IMG/VR virus record: IMGVR_UViG_3300032050_000497
Span: 1 to 32,902 of that record
From: a virus
Reading direction: 5' to 3' (one strand)
DNA length: 32,902 nucleotides
Shown here in pieces: positions 20,807 through 28,292 of this stretch. Under the pieces are notes generated by a model. It saw only the letters and a program-made list of their open reading frames with translations, ran no database searches and was not told where the DNA came from. Both the position numbers and the translations under genes were made by a program. Position 1 is the stretch's first letter, and each line of letters starts with the position of its first letter.

Positions 20807-21967
20807 ATGAATAAATCATTAACTGAAAATAATTATATCTATATTCCCAACTTCATTAGTGAAGCCGCTGCAAAAGTCATGGCTTCCAACTTCAAAAGTC
20901 ACTGTAAACAAAATGAGGTTCAAGGAGACAATCAAGCTCCAAATTCTTCAGCGGAATATAATTTCATAGACTTTTTAGAAATGCTATGTGATAAAGTACC
21001 AACGGTGAGCACAATTATAGGTGAAACCGTTTTACCAACATATAGTTATGCTAGAGTGTATAAAGATGGTAGTGTTTTGGAAAGACATAGGGATAGAGAT
21101 GCTTGCGAAATAAGTTTAACTGTACATTTAGATGGTGATGAAGATTGGCCAATTTATATTGAAACTCCTGATGGTAATGAAGTTGAATTGATTCTAAAAC
21201 CAGGTGATGCAATGCTTTATTTGGGATGTGTTGCTGATCATTGGAGAAATCAATTTTTAGGTAAAGAATATGTTCAGGTATTTTTACATTATGTAAGAAG
21301 TAGAGGTGATAAAGCTTATACTTATTTTGATAAGAAAAAAGATTCTCCAATCAAAAAAGAAGAAAGTGTGAAACAAGAAAAAACAACACCAGTTAAAATA
21401 AACTCCAAAAATAAAATATCAGATTTCATTCAAATTTATGAAGATATTATTCCCTACTCACTATGTGATGAAATTATAAATGAGTATAAGAATGATGATA
21501 ATTGGTGTCTTGCTGGAGTAGGATACGAGGAAATGAATTTAAATGCTAGAAATGTAAATACAATTCCTATTTCACACGAAAATACAATTTTAAAAAATCC
21601 CGAAATAAGAAAACTTTTAGATGATAGACTTTATAAAGTTGCAAATGAGGTCATTAGAAAATATAATGATATTTTCCCACTAAGTCAAATAGAAGAAGAT
21701 TCTGGATATGATTTATTAAAGTATGAGGTAGGGCAATTTTACCGGCAACATACAGATTCATACAAAAAACATCCTAGAGCAGTGTCTTGTTCTTTCGCAC
21801 TAAATGATGATTTTGGAGGTGGAGAATTTGCTTTCTTTGATAGAGAGTTGATTTATAATTTAAAGAAAGGATCAGTAATCATGTTCCCTTCAAATTTTAT
21901 GTATCCACACGAAATCATGCCTGTAATCAAAGGCACTAGATATTCTATTATTACTTGGTTTGTTTAA
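20807..21967 (+). CDS. Fused double 2OG-Fe(II) oxygenase
   Basis: 386 residues with two oxygenase domains joined by a charged Lys/Glu linker (about 175-203). Domain 1: ERHRDRDACEISLTVHLDGD with H94 and D96 as the first two iron ligands, and H145 in VADHWRN as the third. Domain 2: QHTD (H315, D317), YPHEI (H368) and an Arg in GTRYSIITWF (R378), resembling prolyl-4-hydroxylase-type enzymes. Both sites appear complete. The substrate is unknown; such genes are often near fibre genes in aquatic phages. The frame runs 20 codons upstream, but the ATG at 20807 starts the conserved part. Its own ribosome site is poor. Confidence 0.8.
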   Translation: MNKSLTENNYIYIPNFISEAAAKVMASNFKSHCKQNEVQGDNQAPNSSAEYNFIDFLEMLCDKVPTVSTIIGETVLPTYSYARVYKDGSVLERHRDRDACEISLTVHLDGDEDWPIYIETPDGNEVELILKPGDAMLYLGCVADHWRNQFLGKEYVQVFLHYVRSRGDKAYTYFDKKKDSPIKKEESVKQEKTTPVKINSKNKISDFIQIYEDIIPYSLCDEIINEYKNDDNWCLAGVGYEEMNLNARNVNTIPISHENTILKNPEIRKLLDDRLYKVANEVIRKYNDIFPLSQIEEDSGYDLLKYEVGQFYRQHTDSYKKHPRAVSCSFALNDDFGGGEFAFFDRELIYNLKKGSVIMFPSNFMYPHEIMPVIKGTRYSIITWFV

Positions 21968-21980
21968 AGGAGATTATATT

Positions 21981-22283
21981 ATGCAATTAAAACCAGGAAC
22001 ATTTTGTCCTATAATGAAAGAAGAATGTGTACAGTTTAAATGTGCATGGTTTACTAAAGTTGAAGGTTATGATATCAATACAGGTAAGCAAGTTGAAGAA
22101 TGGAATTGTGCTATGACTTTTATTCCTATGTTACTGATTGAAAATTCAGGAATGTCTCGTCAAACTGGTGCAGCTGTTGAAAGTTTTAGGAATGAGATGG
22201 TGAAATCTAATGAAGAAACTCAGAAGATATTCTCCAATATGTTGTCAATGAATCCTGAAAACAATACAAAATTACTTAAGTAA
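21981..22283 (+). CDS. Conserved Cys-containing protein, 100 aa
   Basis: It begins MQLKPGTFCPIMKEECVQFK, with four cysteines in the N-terminal half (CP..., EEC, KC and NC), possibly binding a metal, followed by a helical part ending PENNTKLLK. I recognise this as a conserved unknown of T4-like phages of aquatic bacteria. AAGGAG precedes the ATG. It converges with and overlaps the 22272-22676 gene by 12 bases. Confidence 0.7.
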   Translation: MQLKPGTFCPIMKEECVQFKCAWFTKVEGYDINTGKQVEEWNCAMTFIPMLLIENSGMSRQTGAAVESFRNEMVKSNEETQKIFSNMLSMNPENNTKLLK

Positions 22284-22676
22284 ATGTTTTTTTGTAATCT
22301 TACAAGAAACCCATTGATTGTAGTAAGATTCATTCAATAGTGCGTGGCGAGAGAATATCTCCCACGTTTCGTAATAAGACAATTCTGATTTAGTTTTACA
22401 GAGGTGAAGTATCTCTCTTACGTATTGATCTTCACCATTTTTTTTAACTTCTTCTTGTAGTAATAAATTAGAACCCCAGTATGTCATCCAATCAGACGAT
22501 ACTCGGGTTTTCTTTTTCTTACCTTTAACTTGTGTAGTCTTAGATTTGGTGAAGAATTTTTTACCAATATATTTACGACCACTTTGAGTATGTGTGATTA
22601 GATATACAAACCCAAAATGGCCGTCTATATTTTCTTCGGTAAATTCTTCACCTGTATTATGAAAATACCAGGTCAT
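22272..22676 (-). CDS. GIY-YIG-like endonuclease
   Basis: 134 residues. The N-terminal half has FGFVYLITHTQSGRKYIGKK (residues 21-40), in which FVY and YIG stand for the two signature blocks of the GIY-YIG fold, then a Lys-rich insert and DWMTYWGSN, and a C-terminal SYYETWEIFSRHALLNESYY with a candidate catalytic Glu. This is the pattern of small Seg-like phage endonucleases. The basic insert would contact DNA. The start overlaps the stop of the zinc-ribbon gene (ATGA). Confidence 0.7.
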   Translation of the reverse strand: MTWYFHNTGEEFTEENIDGHFGFVYLITHTQSGRKYIGKKFFTKSKTTQVKGKKKKTRVSSDWMTYWGSNLLLQEEVKKNGEDQYVREILHLCKTKSELSYYETWEIFSRHALLNESYYNQWVSCKITKKHLLK

Positions 22677-22822
22677 TCGTCATCATCACCAAAATCCTCA
22701 GTTTCAATTAAATATTCACCGCAAAATGGACAGTAGTGTGGATCATCTTCACATTTACTTTCATCATATTTAATTGTAAACTCTGAGGAACATGCCCCAC
22801 AAGTGTGTTTCAACGAAGCCAT
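22673..22822 (-). CDS. Small zinc-ribbon protein, 49 aa
   Basis: It reads MASLKHTCGACSSEFTIKYD, then DDPHYCPFCGEYLIE, with an acidic tail. CxxC at residues 8-11 and CxxC at 31-34 form a classical zinc ribbon. It overlaps the stop of the nuclease gene upstream (TAATG) and the start of the GIY-YIG-like gene (ATGA), so it is embedded in one operon. Role unknown. Confidence 0.65.
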   Translation of the reverse strand: MASLKHTCGACSSEFTIKYDESKCEDDPHYCPFCGEYLIETEDFGDDDE

Positions 22823-23271
22823 TATTGACACCAAGATTGTTTGGCTTCACCAAAATATTCCCGAGCGAAACCGTTTTGAATCAACATACTACGGAGACTT
22901 TGACCATCTAGAATCATATCACCCAAGACACGACCACCAAATTTATCCCAACCATAGAGTGTGACTTGTCGTTTAATGGACTTTGCAACTAGATTTTTAG
23001 TAAACACAGTTGCTGCTTGACCACGTTGATCTTCACTTGGACATTGAGCTCTATGGCCTTTTTCTGGCGTATCTACACCATAGATACGAACTGCTAATTC
23101 AGGTTTTAATGGCAAAGGTAAAAAGGGTGCTGCAATCACTACAGTATCACCATCATTTACCCGTACAATTTGTGCATCATACGTTACACCTTTTGCTGTT
23201 TTGTCAGCATAAACATTTCCTATACCAGCGAAAGATAATAGACCAATTAAAAGTATTTTTGTTAATTTCAT
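22822..23271 (-). CDS. Exported thermonuclease (staphylococcal nuclease-like)
   Basis: 149 residues. A clear signal peptide (MKLTKILLIGLLSFAGIGNVYA, about 22 residues, AXA-type end VYA) leads to an SNase domain with NDGDT (D41 region), VRIYGVDTPE (R62, D67, E70) and FGGRVLGD (R114). These match the calcium and catalytic residues of staphylococcal nuclease. An exported phage nuclease would cut extracellular or periplasmic nucleic acid. Next to pstS and a porin, one reading is phosphate scavenging; another is blocking incoming DNA. AAGGAG precedes the ATG. Confidence 0.85.
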   Translation of the reverse strand: MKLTKILLIGLLSFAGIGNVYADKTAKGVTYDAQIVRVNDGDTVVIAAPFLPLPLKPELAVRIYGVDTPEKGHRAQCPSEDQRGQAATVFTKNLVAKSIKRQVTLYGWDKFGGRVLGDMILDGQSLRSMLIQNGFAREYFGEAKQSWCQ

Positions 23272-23280
23272 TCTTTCTCC

Positions 23281-23601
23281 TTAAATATTAAAACTTTCAC
23301 CACAACCACATCGATTCTTTTCTAAAGAATTTATAAAATCAAAACCTTCATTGAGTCCATTTCTTTTCCAATCTATTTCCATTCCGTTCAGATAAGGAAT
23401 ATGTTTTGGGTCAACAAAAATTTTAACACCGTTAGATTCGTATATAGTATCTGTATCCGATACACTATCAACATATTCTAAGGTATAGGCCAAACCACTG
23501 CAACCTGTGGTTCTAACACCAACCTTAATACCTAATCCTTTTCCTCTTTTGTTTAAAGAGTTTAAAGTTTTGCGAGATGCGAGTTCAGTCATTGTGATCA
23601 T
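23281..23601 (-). CDS. IscA/HesB-type iron-sulphur carrier
   Basis: 106 residues of the A-type carrier family: IKVGVRTTGCSGLAYTLEY with C34, and the C-terminal CGCGESF (C98, C100), all three cluster ligands present. It could supply iron or an Fe-S cluster to viral or host enzymes; iron demand here includes NrdB and the 2OG oxygenases. It has its own strong ribosome site (AAGGAG) and lies past the porin terminator, so it probably has a separate promoter; TAAATAA about 25 bases upstream may be late-type. Confidence 0.85.
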   Translation of the reverse strand: MITMTELASRKTLNSLNKRGKGLGIKVGVRTTGCSGLAYTLEYVDSVSDTDTIYESNGVKIFVDPKHIPYLNGMEIDWKRNGLNEGFDFINSLEKNRCGCGESFNI

Positions 23602-23634
23602 AGATTTCTCCTTCGATCTTTATTTAGACGAAAA

Positions 23635-23656
23635 AAAAGCCTCTTACGAGGCTTTT
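23635..23656 (-). terminator. Intrinsic terminator after the porin gene
   Basis: On the minus strand AAAAGCCTC-GTAA-GAGGCTTTT forms a 9-bp stem with a 4-base loop, followed by further T (eight in a row with the stem end). It lies 18 bases past the porin stop and ends the pstS-porin unit. Confidence 0.85.
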
Positions 23657-23673
23657 AATATAACAAAAAAATT

Positions 23674-25080
23674 TTAGAAACTTAATTGACTTCTAAACAT
23701 AATTGCTTTTTCACCATTTACACGACTACCAGAACTACCAACTAATGCATCAAACTTTGTATCTACGTAGTTGAGCATGAAACGTAGATTGTCAGTGCAA
23801 AACCAAGTTAGACCGTATGTCATAGCAGTAGCACGATTTGACTTGCCTGTTGCAACGGATACATCACTTGCATCAAACTCACTCATACGTACACCAACCT
23901 GCCACGCACCACGACCACCTTTGTCGATTGGATTATTTGGTTTAATCCAACCAAACGCACCATCTTTGTATGCATGTGATTCGCCAGTTAAATTATAAAC
24001 TGCTTGTACATAGTACCCTTTGATTTCTTGGTCACTACCTGTTGCAGCATCATATTTAAAATTGAACTGTTCGCCTTGAACTTTGAAACCGTTATATGCA
24101 AACGCTGCTTCTAATCCTTGGCGTGTTCTTGTAGTAGCACCACTCAATGCGGAACCTGTAAACCAACCAGACTGCATACGAGATTCTGTTCTACCACTGG
24201 CTGGTGCAACGCCACTTTTAATTTCACCTGTGCTGTATGCTGCACCCAAGTGTGCAGTGTATGCTTTGCTGCCTGTTAGTTCAGCAATATTAGTTGTTAC
24301 ACGACCAATATAATCAAGTCCATCGAACTCTGCGCTCTTATTGGATTTGCCTCTACTTGCTGCTATAGCATATGTAAGGCCAGGTTTTGGCACACCATGT
24401 AACATGAAACCAGTTTCTTTTGCAGGAATAAATTCAGTATCATTCTGACCAATCAAACTACGTTCCATAAAATCTAGATTGTTTGAACTTGTCATTTGTT
24501 CAAGACTAAATGGCATCTTGAATAAGCCAAATTGAAATTGCATTTCTGGATTTGCTGCATAGTTTACCCACATCTCATCTGCTGTTGATGATGTAGAACT
24601 AAAGCCATCACTTGCACCAAAGTTTGCTAACAATTGATATTTGAAGTCTTTTGCAAATTGTCCACGAACACCAAATCTTGCACGGCGAACTTCGGCTAAG
24701 TTTTGATACGAATCCGTGGTTTGGCCGACACCATAATCTGGTGTGTATTGGCGATAGTCCATATGAATTCGACCTGTAAACTGTGCCGTATTGTTTCCAT
24801 CTTTGCTTTTGAGTCCGATTCCATTTTCTGTGACTGAACCATCGTTTGCTCTTGCTTGTCTGTATTTGACCGAATCACTAACATCTTTGTCGATTCTTTG
24901 TTCTGCAAACTTTTTGTTTTCTTCTTTTTCTTCATATGCATTGAGTTTTGATTCATATTCTTTTTGAGTGATTATATTCTTCTCTCTTAGAATATTCAAT
25001 GTATCTTTATACTCATCAGCATATGCAGGAATTACTGCTGCAAGTGCAACTACGATAGATAATTTTTTAAATAGTTTCAT
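23674..25080 (-). CDS. Phosphate-selective porin (OprO/OprP family)
   Basis: 468 residues. A signal peptide (MKLFKKLSIVVALAAVIPAYA, 21 residues) leads to a short coiled region (about 22-65), then a beta-barrel with the order typical of OprP-type porins (FTGRIHMDYRQY, RRARFGVRGQFAKDFKYQL, FGLFKMPFSLEQMTSSNNLD, FMERSL). It ends SQLSF with the terminal Phe needed for outer-membrane insertion. Families of this type form anion/phosphate channels; selectivity here is inferred from the neighbouring pstS. The start is 9 bases downstream of the pstS stop, with AAGGA, so the two are co-transcribed, and a terminator follows. Confidence 0.85.
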   Translation of the reverse strand: MKLFKKLSIVVALAAVIPAYADEYKDTLNILREKNIITQKEYESKLNAYEEKEENKKFAEQRIDKDVSDSVKYRQARANDGSVTENGIGLKSKDGNNTAQFTGRIHMDYRQYTPDYGVGQTTDSYQNLAEVRRARFGVRGQFAKDFKYQLLANFGASDGFSSTSSTADEMWVNYAANPEMQFQFGLFKMPFSLEQMTSSNNLDFMERSLIGQNDTEFIPAKETGFMLHGVPKPGLTYAIAASRGKSNKSAEFDGLDYIGRVTTNIAELTGSKAYTAHLGAAYSTGEIKSGVAPASGRTESRMQSGWFTGSALSGATTRTRQGLEAAFAYNGFKVQGEQFNFKYDAATGSDQEIKGYYVQAVYNLTGESHAYKDGAFGWIKPNNPIDKGGRGAWQVGVRMSEFDASDVSVATGKSNRATAMTYGLTWFCTDNLRFMLNYVDTKFDALVGSSGSRVNGEKAIMFRSQLSF

Positions 25081-25089
25081 AATTTATCC

Positions 25090-26112
25090 TTATTTCCAAA
25101 TTGGGTTGTTGTCAGGACCTTTTAAGTCTTTTTTCCAATTGTCCTGATTTAATTTAATAACTGATTGTGGTAAATGAACATATTCTAGTTCTTCACTCAT
25201 CTTGGCACCATTCTTCCAACTCCAATCAAAGAATTTCAAAACTGCACGACCTGTCAAACTATCTGCTTGTTGTTTGTGCATGAGAATGAAACTTGCGCCT
25301 GTTGCTGGCCATGCTTCTTTACCTGTTTGCCATGTGAGCAACAAATACATTCCTGGTGCATTAGCCCAATCTGCGTTTGCTGCTGCGGCTTTGAATGAAT
25401 CGTCACTTGGTTGTACAAAAACACCATCACGATTTTTTAATTGTGCGTGTGCAATTTTATTTCTTTTTGCATATGCATATTCTACATAGCCAAATGCACC
25501 TTTGATTCTTTGTACTTGAACAGCAACACCTTCATTACCTTTACCACCTACACCAACTGGCCATTTTACTGCTGTGCCTTCGCCAACAGTTTTTGCAAAA
25601 TCAGCGTTTGCTTTACCTAAAAAGTTTGTCCAAATAAATGTAGTGCCTGAACCATCTGCACGATGAACAACTGTGATTGCTAATGCTGGTAGATTGACGC
25701 CAGGATTCAAATCAACAATTGCTTTATCGTTCCACTTTGTGATTTTACCAAGATGAATGTTTGCAATAACTTCTGGTGTTAATTTTAATTGACCTGCTGC
25801 TACACCGTCAAGATTGAATACTGGTACTACACCGCCAATTACTGCTGGAAATTGCACTAGACCTTCTTTGTCTAATTCTTCAGGCTTCAATGGCATATCA
25901 CTTGCACCAAAGTCAACTGTTTTTGCTTTGATTTGTTTGATACCACCACCAGAACCGATTGATTGATAATTCAGACCAATGCCAGTGGATGCTTTATATG
26001 CTTCTGCCCACTTAGCATAGATTGGAAATGGAAAAGTCGCACCAGCGCCAGTTAATTCTGCTGCGGATGCGACTCCTGTAAATAACAATAAAGATAAAAG
26101 TAACTTTCTCAT
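25090..26112 (-). CDS. pstS: Periplasmic phosphate-binding protein PstS
   Basis: 340 residues. A signal peptide (MRKLLLSLLLFTGVASA) leads to a PstS domain with the phosphate ligand blocks TFPFP (26-30), GSGGG (S54), ASDMP (D72) and HRADGSGTTF (R151, S155, G156, T157). PstS hands phosphate to the host PstCAB transporter; those partners are absent here. The frame extends 13 codons upstream, but AGGAG lies before the ATG at 26112 and the signal peptide starts there. The upstream gap carries Pho-box-like repeats and a hairpin, and the porin gene follows in the same unit. Confidence 0.95.
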   Translation of the reverse strand: MRKLLLSLLLFTGVASAAELTGAGATFPFPIYAKWAEAYKASTGIGLNYQSIGSGGGIKQIKAKTVDFGASDMPLKPEELDKEGLVQFPAVIGGVVPVFNLDGVAAGQLKLTPEVIANIHLGKITKWNDKAIVDLNPGVNLPALAITVVHRADGSGTTFIWTNFLGKANADFAKTVGEGTAVKWPVGVGGKGNEGVAVQVQRIKGAFGYVEYAYAKRNKIAHAQLKNRDGVFVQPSDDSFKAAAANADWANAPGMYLLLTWQTGKEAWPATGASFILMHKQQADSLTGRAVLKFFDWSWKNGAKMSEELEYVHLPQSVIKLNQDNWKKDLKGPDNNPIWK

Positions 26113-26128
26113 GATTTCTCCTATAAGA

Positions 26129-26146
26129 ATTGTGCCTTTGCACAAT
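26129..26146. promoter_or_regulatory. Hairpin in the pstS leader
   Basis: Perfect inverted repeat ATTGTGC/GCACAAT with a 4-base loop, 16 bases before the pstS start and just upstream of its ribosome site. Possible operator or RNA hairpin controlling pstS; no T run follows, so it is not a normal terminator. Confidence 0.45.
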
Positions 26147-26183
26147 ATCACACTTATCTATGAAATCATGATCCTTAAACGGG

Positions 26184-26213
26184 ATTGTAACAAAACCGTC
26201 ATCGGATTGTCAT
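26184..26213 (-). promoter_or_regulatory. Possible pstS promoter overlapping the Pho-box-like repeats
   Basis: On the minus strand a -35-like ATGACA (26208-26213) and a -10 TACAAT (26184-26189) are spaced 18 bases. Transcription would start about 70 bases before the pstS ATG and include the leader hairpin. Confidence 0.45.
26185..26213 (+). promoter_or_regulatory. Triple Pho-box-like direct repeat upstream of pstS
   Basis: Three 7-mers TTGTAAC (26185-26191), CCGTCAT (26196-26202) and TTGTCAT (26207-26213) are spaced exactly 11 bp start to start, the layout of PhoB half-sites (consensus CTGTCAT). A fourth, degenerate unit CTTAAAC lies at 26174-26180 in phase. The repeats read on the plus strand, whereas pstS is on the minus strand, so they are inverted relative to classical pst promoters. 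A minus-strand promoter (ATGACA, 18 bases, TACAAT; -10 at 26184-26189) overlaps them. Confidence 0.6.
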
Positions 26214-26220
26214 AAATCAA

Positions 26221-26907
26221 TTAATACATATTTGGAGGATCTACTTTCCATTCATATCCTTCGGGAACTGGATTCCAATTATTGGTATCTTTTTTCCATG
26301 CAAAACCAATACCCCAATCGTTAGAAGTTTCAATCACGTTTGCTTCAACAGCCCATTCATCTTTATTTAAATTTCTCATGAATACTTTTGGACCAGGATG
26401 ATATGCTGTATCATGAAGTCCAACAATTCCATTTTTTCCTAAAATGTTTGTGTATTCCCAATCTTTTAAACATTGATTAACGCTGTGCCACCCGTCGATG
26501 AAAATAAAGTCAAATTCTTTTCTAGTTGCTCCACATTTTTCAAAAATTTGATTTATTATTTTCATATTTTCTTCATAGTTGGAACTATCACCTCTTATAA
26601 CATGAATATTTTCTTCTTCATTGTTTAGATATTCTCTATCATCTATATCTATTCCAATATAGATAGTTTCTTTTTTCTTATTTTTCAACAACACTTGTGT
26701 AAATGAATTTTCTCCATTTCTATTGACTCCGATTTCAAGTATAGCGGAACAATTTTCAGAAACTCTCAAAAATCTATCTCTTAAGACCATTCTATTCGCT
26801 TCAGTTACCTCAGCCCAACCCCTAAATTCTATTCTTGGATCTCCATCACTATCATCCCAAGGTGTAAGATATCTAATATCTTTTATTAAATCATTTTTCC
26901 ATTTCAT
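26221..26907 (-). CDS. SAM-dependent methyltransferase, class I
   Basis: 228 residues. Motif I region ILEIGVNRNG (about 56-65), then YIGIDIDD (83-90) binding the cofactor ribose, and FDFIFIDGWHSVNQCLKDWE with a second acidic block (IFIDGWH), then GIVGLHDTAYH. This resembles the Methyltransf_24 / cephalosporin-hydroxylase-like group, whose members act on sugars or small molecules. A GTG lies one codon upstream; the ATG at 26907 has AAGGAG at good spacing. It follows nrdB by about 14 bases. Confidence 0.8.
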   Translation of the reverse strand: MKWKNDLIKDIRYLTPWDDSDGDPRIEFRGWAEVTEANRMVLRDRFLRVSENCSAILEIGVNRNGENSFTQVLLKNKKKETIYIGIDIDDREYLNNEEENIHVIRGDSSNYEENMKIINQIFEKCGATRKEFDFIFIDGWHSVNQCLKDWEYTNILGKNGIVGLHDTAYHPGPKVFMRNLNKDEWAVEANVIETSNDWGIGFAWKKDTNNWNPVPEGYEWKVDPPNMY

Positions 26908-26921
26908 CACTTTTTCTCCTT

Positions 26922-27914
26922 TTAAGCTGCTTTACCCCAAACTTCTTCCCATTGTCCCGACAAGGCACCTTTTGCGTAATCAGTAACACGATTTTCGAAA
27001 AAGTTTCCGTGAATAGGAGCATTAATCATTTCTTCAACCCATGGCAATGGATTTTTCTTTACCTTGAAAATCCCTTTAAGACCAAGAGAAATAAGCCTAC
27101 GGTCAGCAATATAGCGAATATAGCGCTTAACATCTTCTGCATCTAGGTTCTCCATTGGACCCATCTCGAAAGCTAGGTCAATAAATTTATCTTCTAGTTC
27201 CACCATTTTTTCTGCAATAGTATATATTCTCGATTTTAAATCATCATTCCAAATTTCTTTGTTTTCTTCCACATATGTACGGAACAATTTAATCATATTC
27301 TCGGCGTGCATTGTTTCATCAACAATAGACCAAGTAACGATTTGTCCCATACCCTTCATCGTACCGTTGCGTGGGAAGTTAAGTAACATGATAAAGGAAC
27401 TGAATAATTGCATCCCTTCGGTGAAAGCAGAGAATACTGCAATGTGAGTAGCAGTAGAAGCAGCATCGCCATTCTGTGAGCTAAGATTAAGTACGTAATC
27501 ATGTTTATCTCTCATTGCCTGATATTCTAAAAATTGATTGTACATTGTATCAGGCAATCCTAATGTTTCAATCAAGTGTGAGTATGCTGCAATGTGTAAT
27601 GCTTCACGAGCTGCAAAACCAAGTAACATCATTCTTACTTCCGGTTGAGGAAAATAAGGAAGATAATTCTTTACATAACCACCTGCCACATCAATGTCGC
27701 CTTGTGTGAAGAATCTAAAAATGTGTGTGAGAAATTGTTTCTGTTCTGTTGTTAATTTGTTTTTCCAATCTTTTACATCTTCGATCATTGGAACTTCTGA
27801 ATGAAGCCAATGAGCTTGTTCATGTTGCAACCATGCATTATATGCCCAAGGATATGCGAATGGTTTAAATGCGGTTCTTTCGTCCGTTAGTTTTGTGTCG
27901 TGCTTTTTAATCAT
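26922..27914 (-). CDS. nrdB: Ribonucleotide reductase class I, beta subunit
   Basis: 330 residues. Iron ligands D73, E104 and H107 with the radical tyrosine Y111 in AAREALHIAAY match the E. coli spacing (D84, E115, H118, Y122). A later pair lies in WSIVDETMHAEN. So this is a tyrosyl-radical type enzyme. It works with NrdA to make dNTPs for phage DNA. The start overlaps the thioredoxin gene by 8 bases. Order in transcription is primase, thyX, nrdA, GATase-like, three tiny genes, thioredoxin, nrdB. Confidence 0.95.
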   Translation of the reverse strand: MIKKHDTKLTDERTAFKPFAYPWAYNAWLQHEQAHWLHSEVPMIEDVKDWKNKLTTEQKQFLTHIFRFFTQGDIDVAGGYVKNYLPYFPQPEVRMMLLGFAAREALHIAAYSHLIETLGLPDTMYNQFLEYQAMRDKHDYVLNLSSQNGDAASTATHIAVFSAFTEGMQLFSSFIMLLNFPRNGTMKGMGQIVTWSIVDETMHAENMIKLFRTYVEENKEIWNDDLKSRIYTIAEKMVELEDKFIDLAFEMGPMENLDAEDVKRYIRYIADRRLISLGLKGIFKVKKNPLPWVEEMINAPIHGNFFENRVTDYAKGALSGQWEEVWGKAA

Positions 27915-28152
27915 TGATGAATGCCTCTAGTTCTTGTTTTGTTTTATTTCCTATGAGTCTTTTTGATGCCATATTATCTTCAACGATTACCAATGTTGGT
28001 ACACTACGAATGCCAAATTCTGTTGCAATTTCTGGATTGACATCAATATCAATCACTTCAATTGGTACATTAGTTTCAACTTCTTCTAATGTTTTAGCTA
28101 GCATTTTACATGGTCCACACCATGATGCTGTAAATCTTAAAACTTTTTTCAT
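27907..28152 (-). CDS. Thioredoxin-like protein
   Basis: 81 residues, shorter than bacterial thioredoxin (about 105). It carries the WCGPC active site (11-15) and the cis-proline VPTLV (51-55 region). It probably reduces the C-terminal cysteines of the phage NrdA (CLAC). Start and end overlap the neighbouring genes, one operon with nrdB. Confidence 0.9.
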   Translation of the reverse strand: MKKVLRFTASWCGPCKMLAKTLEEVETNVPIEVIDIDVNPEIATEFGIRSVPTLVIVEDNMASKRLIGNKTKQELEAFIND

Positions 28153-28283
28153 CGACCTTGACCTCTATATTTTTTATTTGATGTTTTTTCTGTTTTATTC
28201 ATGGAGGAGGTTTTTTTCTGTCCACCCTGTTTAGTTCTTTTGTGTACTGATTTGTGTTTACTTGTTCCGGTTTGCTTAGCCAT
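28149..28283 (-). CDS. Small basic protein, 44 aa
   Basis: Very basic: MAKQTGTSKHKSVHKRTKQG, then KKTSSMNKTEKTSNKKYRGQ. It looks disordered and nucleic-acid binding. I recognise a similar small Lys-rich protein as a conserved unknown of T4-like phages of aquatic bacteria. The stop overlaps the thioredoxin start (ATGA). Confidence 0.6.
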   Translation of the reverse strand: MAKQTGTSKHKSVHKRTKQGGQKKTSSMNKTEKTSNKKYRGQGR

Positions 28284-28292
28284 AATATCTCC

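Noticed and set aside
22274-22285. Palindrome TTACTTAAGTAA at the convergent gene end as a terminator
   Set aside because: It has no loop and is AT-only; the T run on the plus strand is separated from it, so I cannot support it as a terminator.
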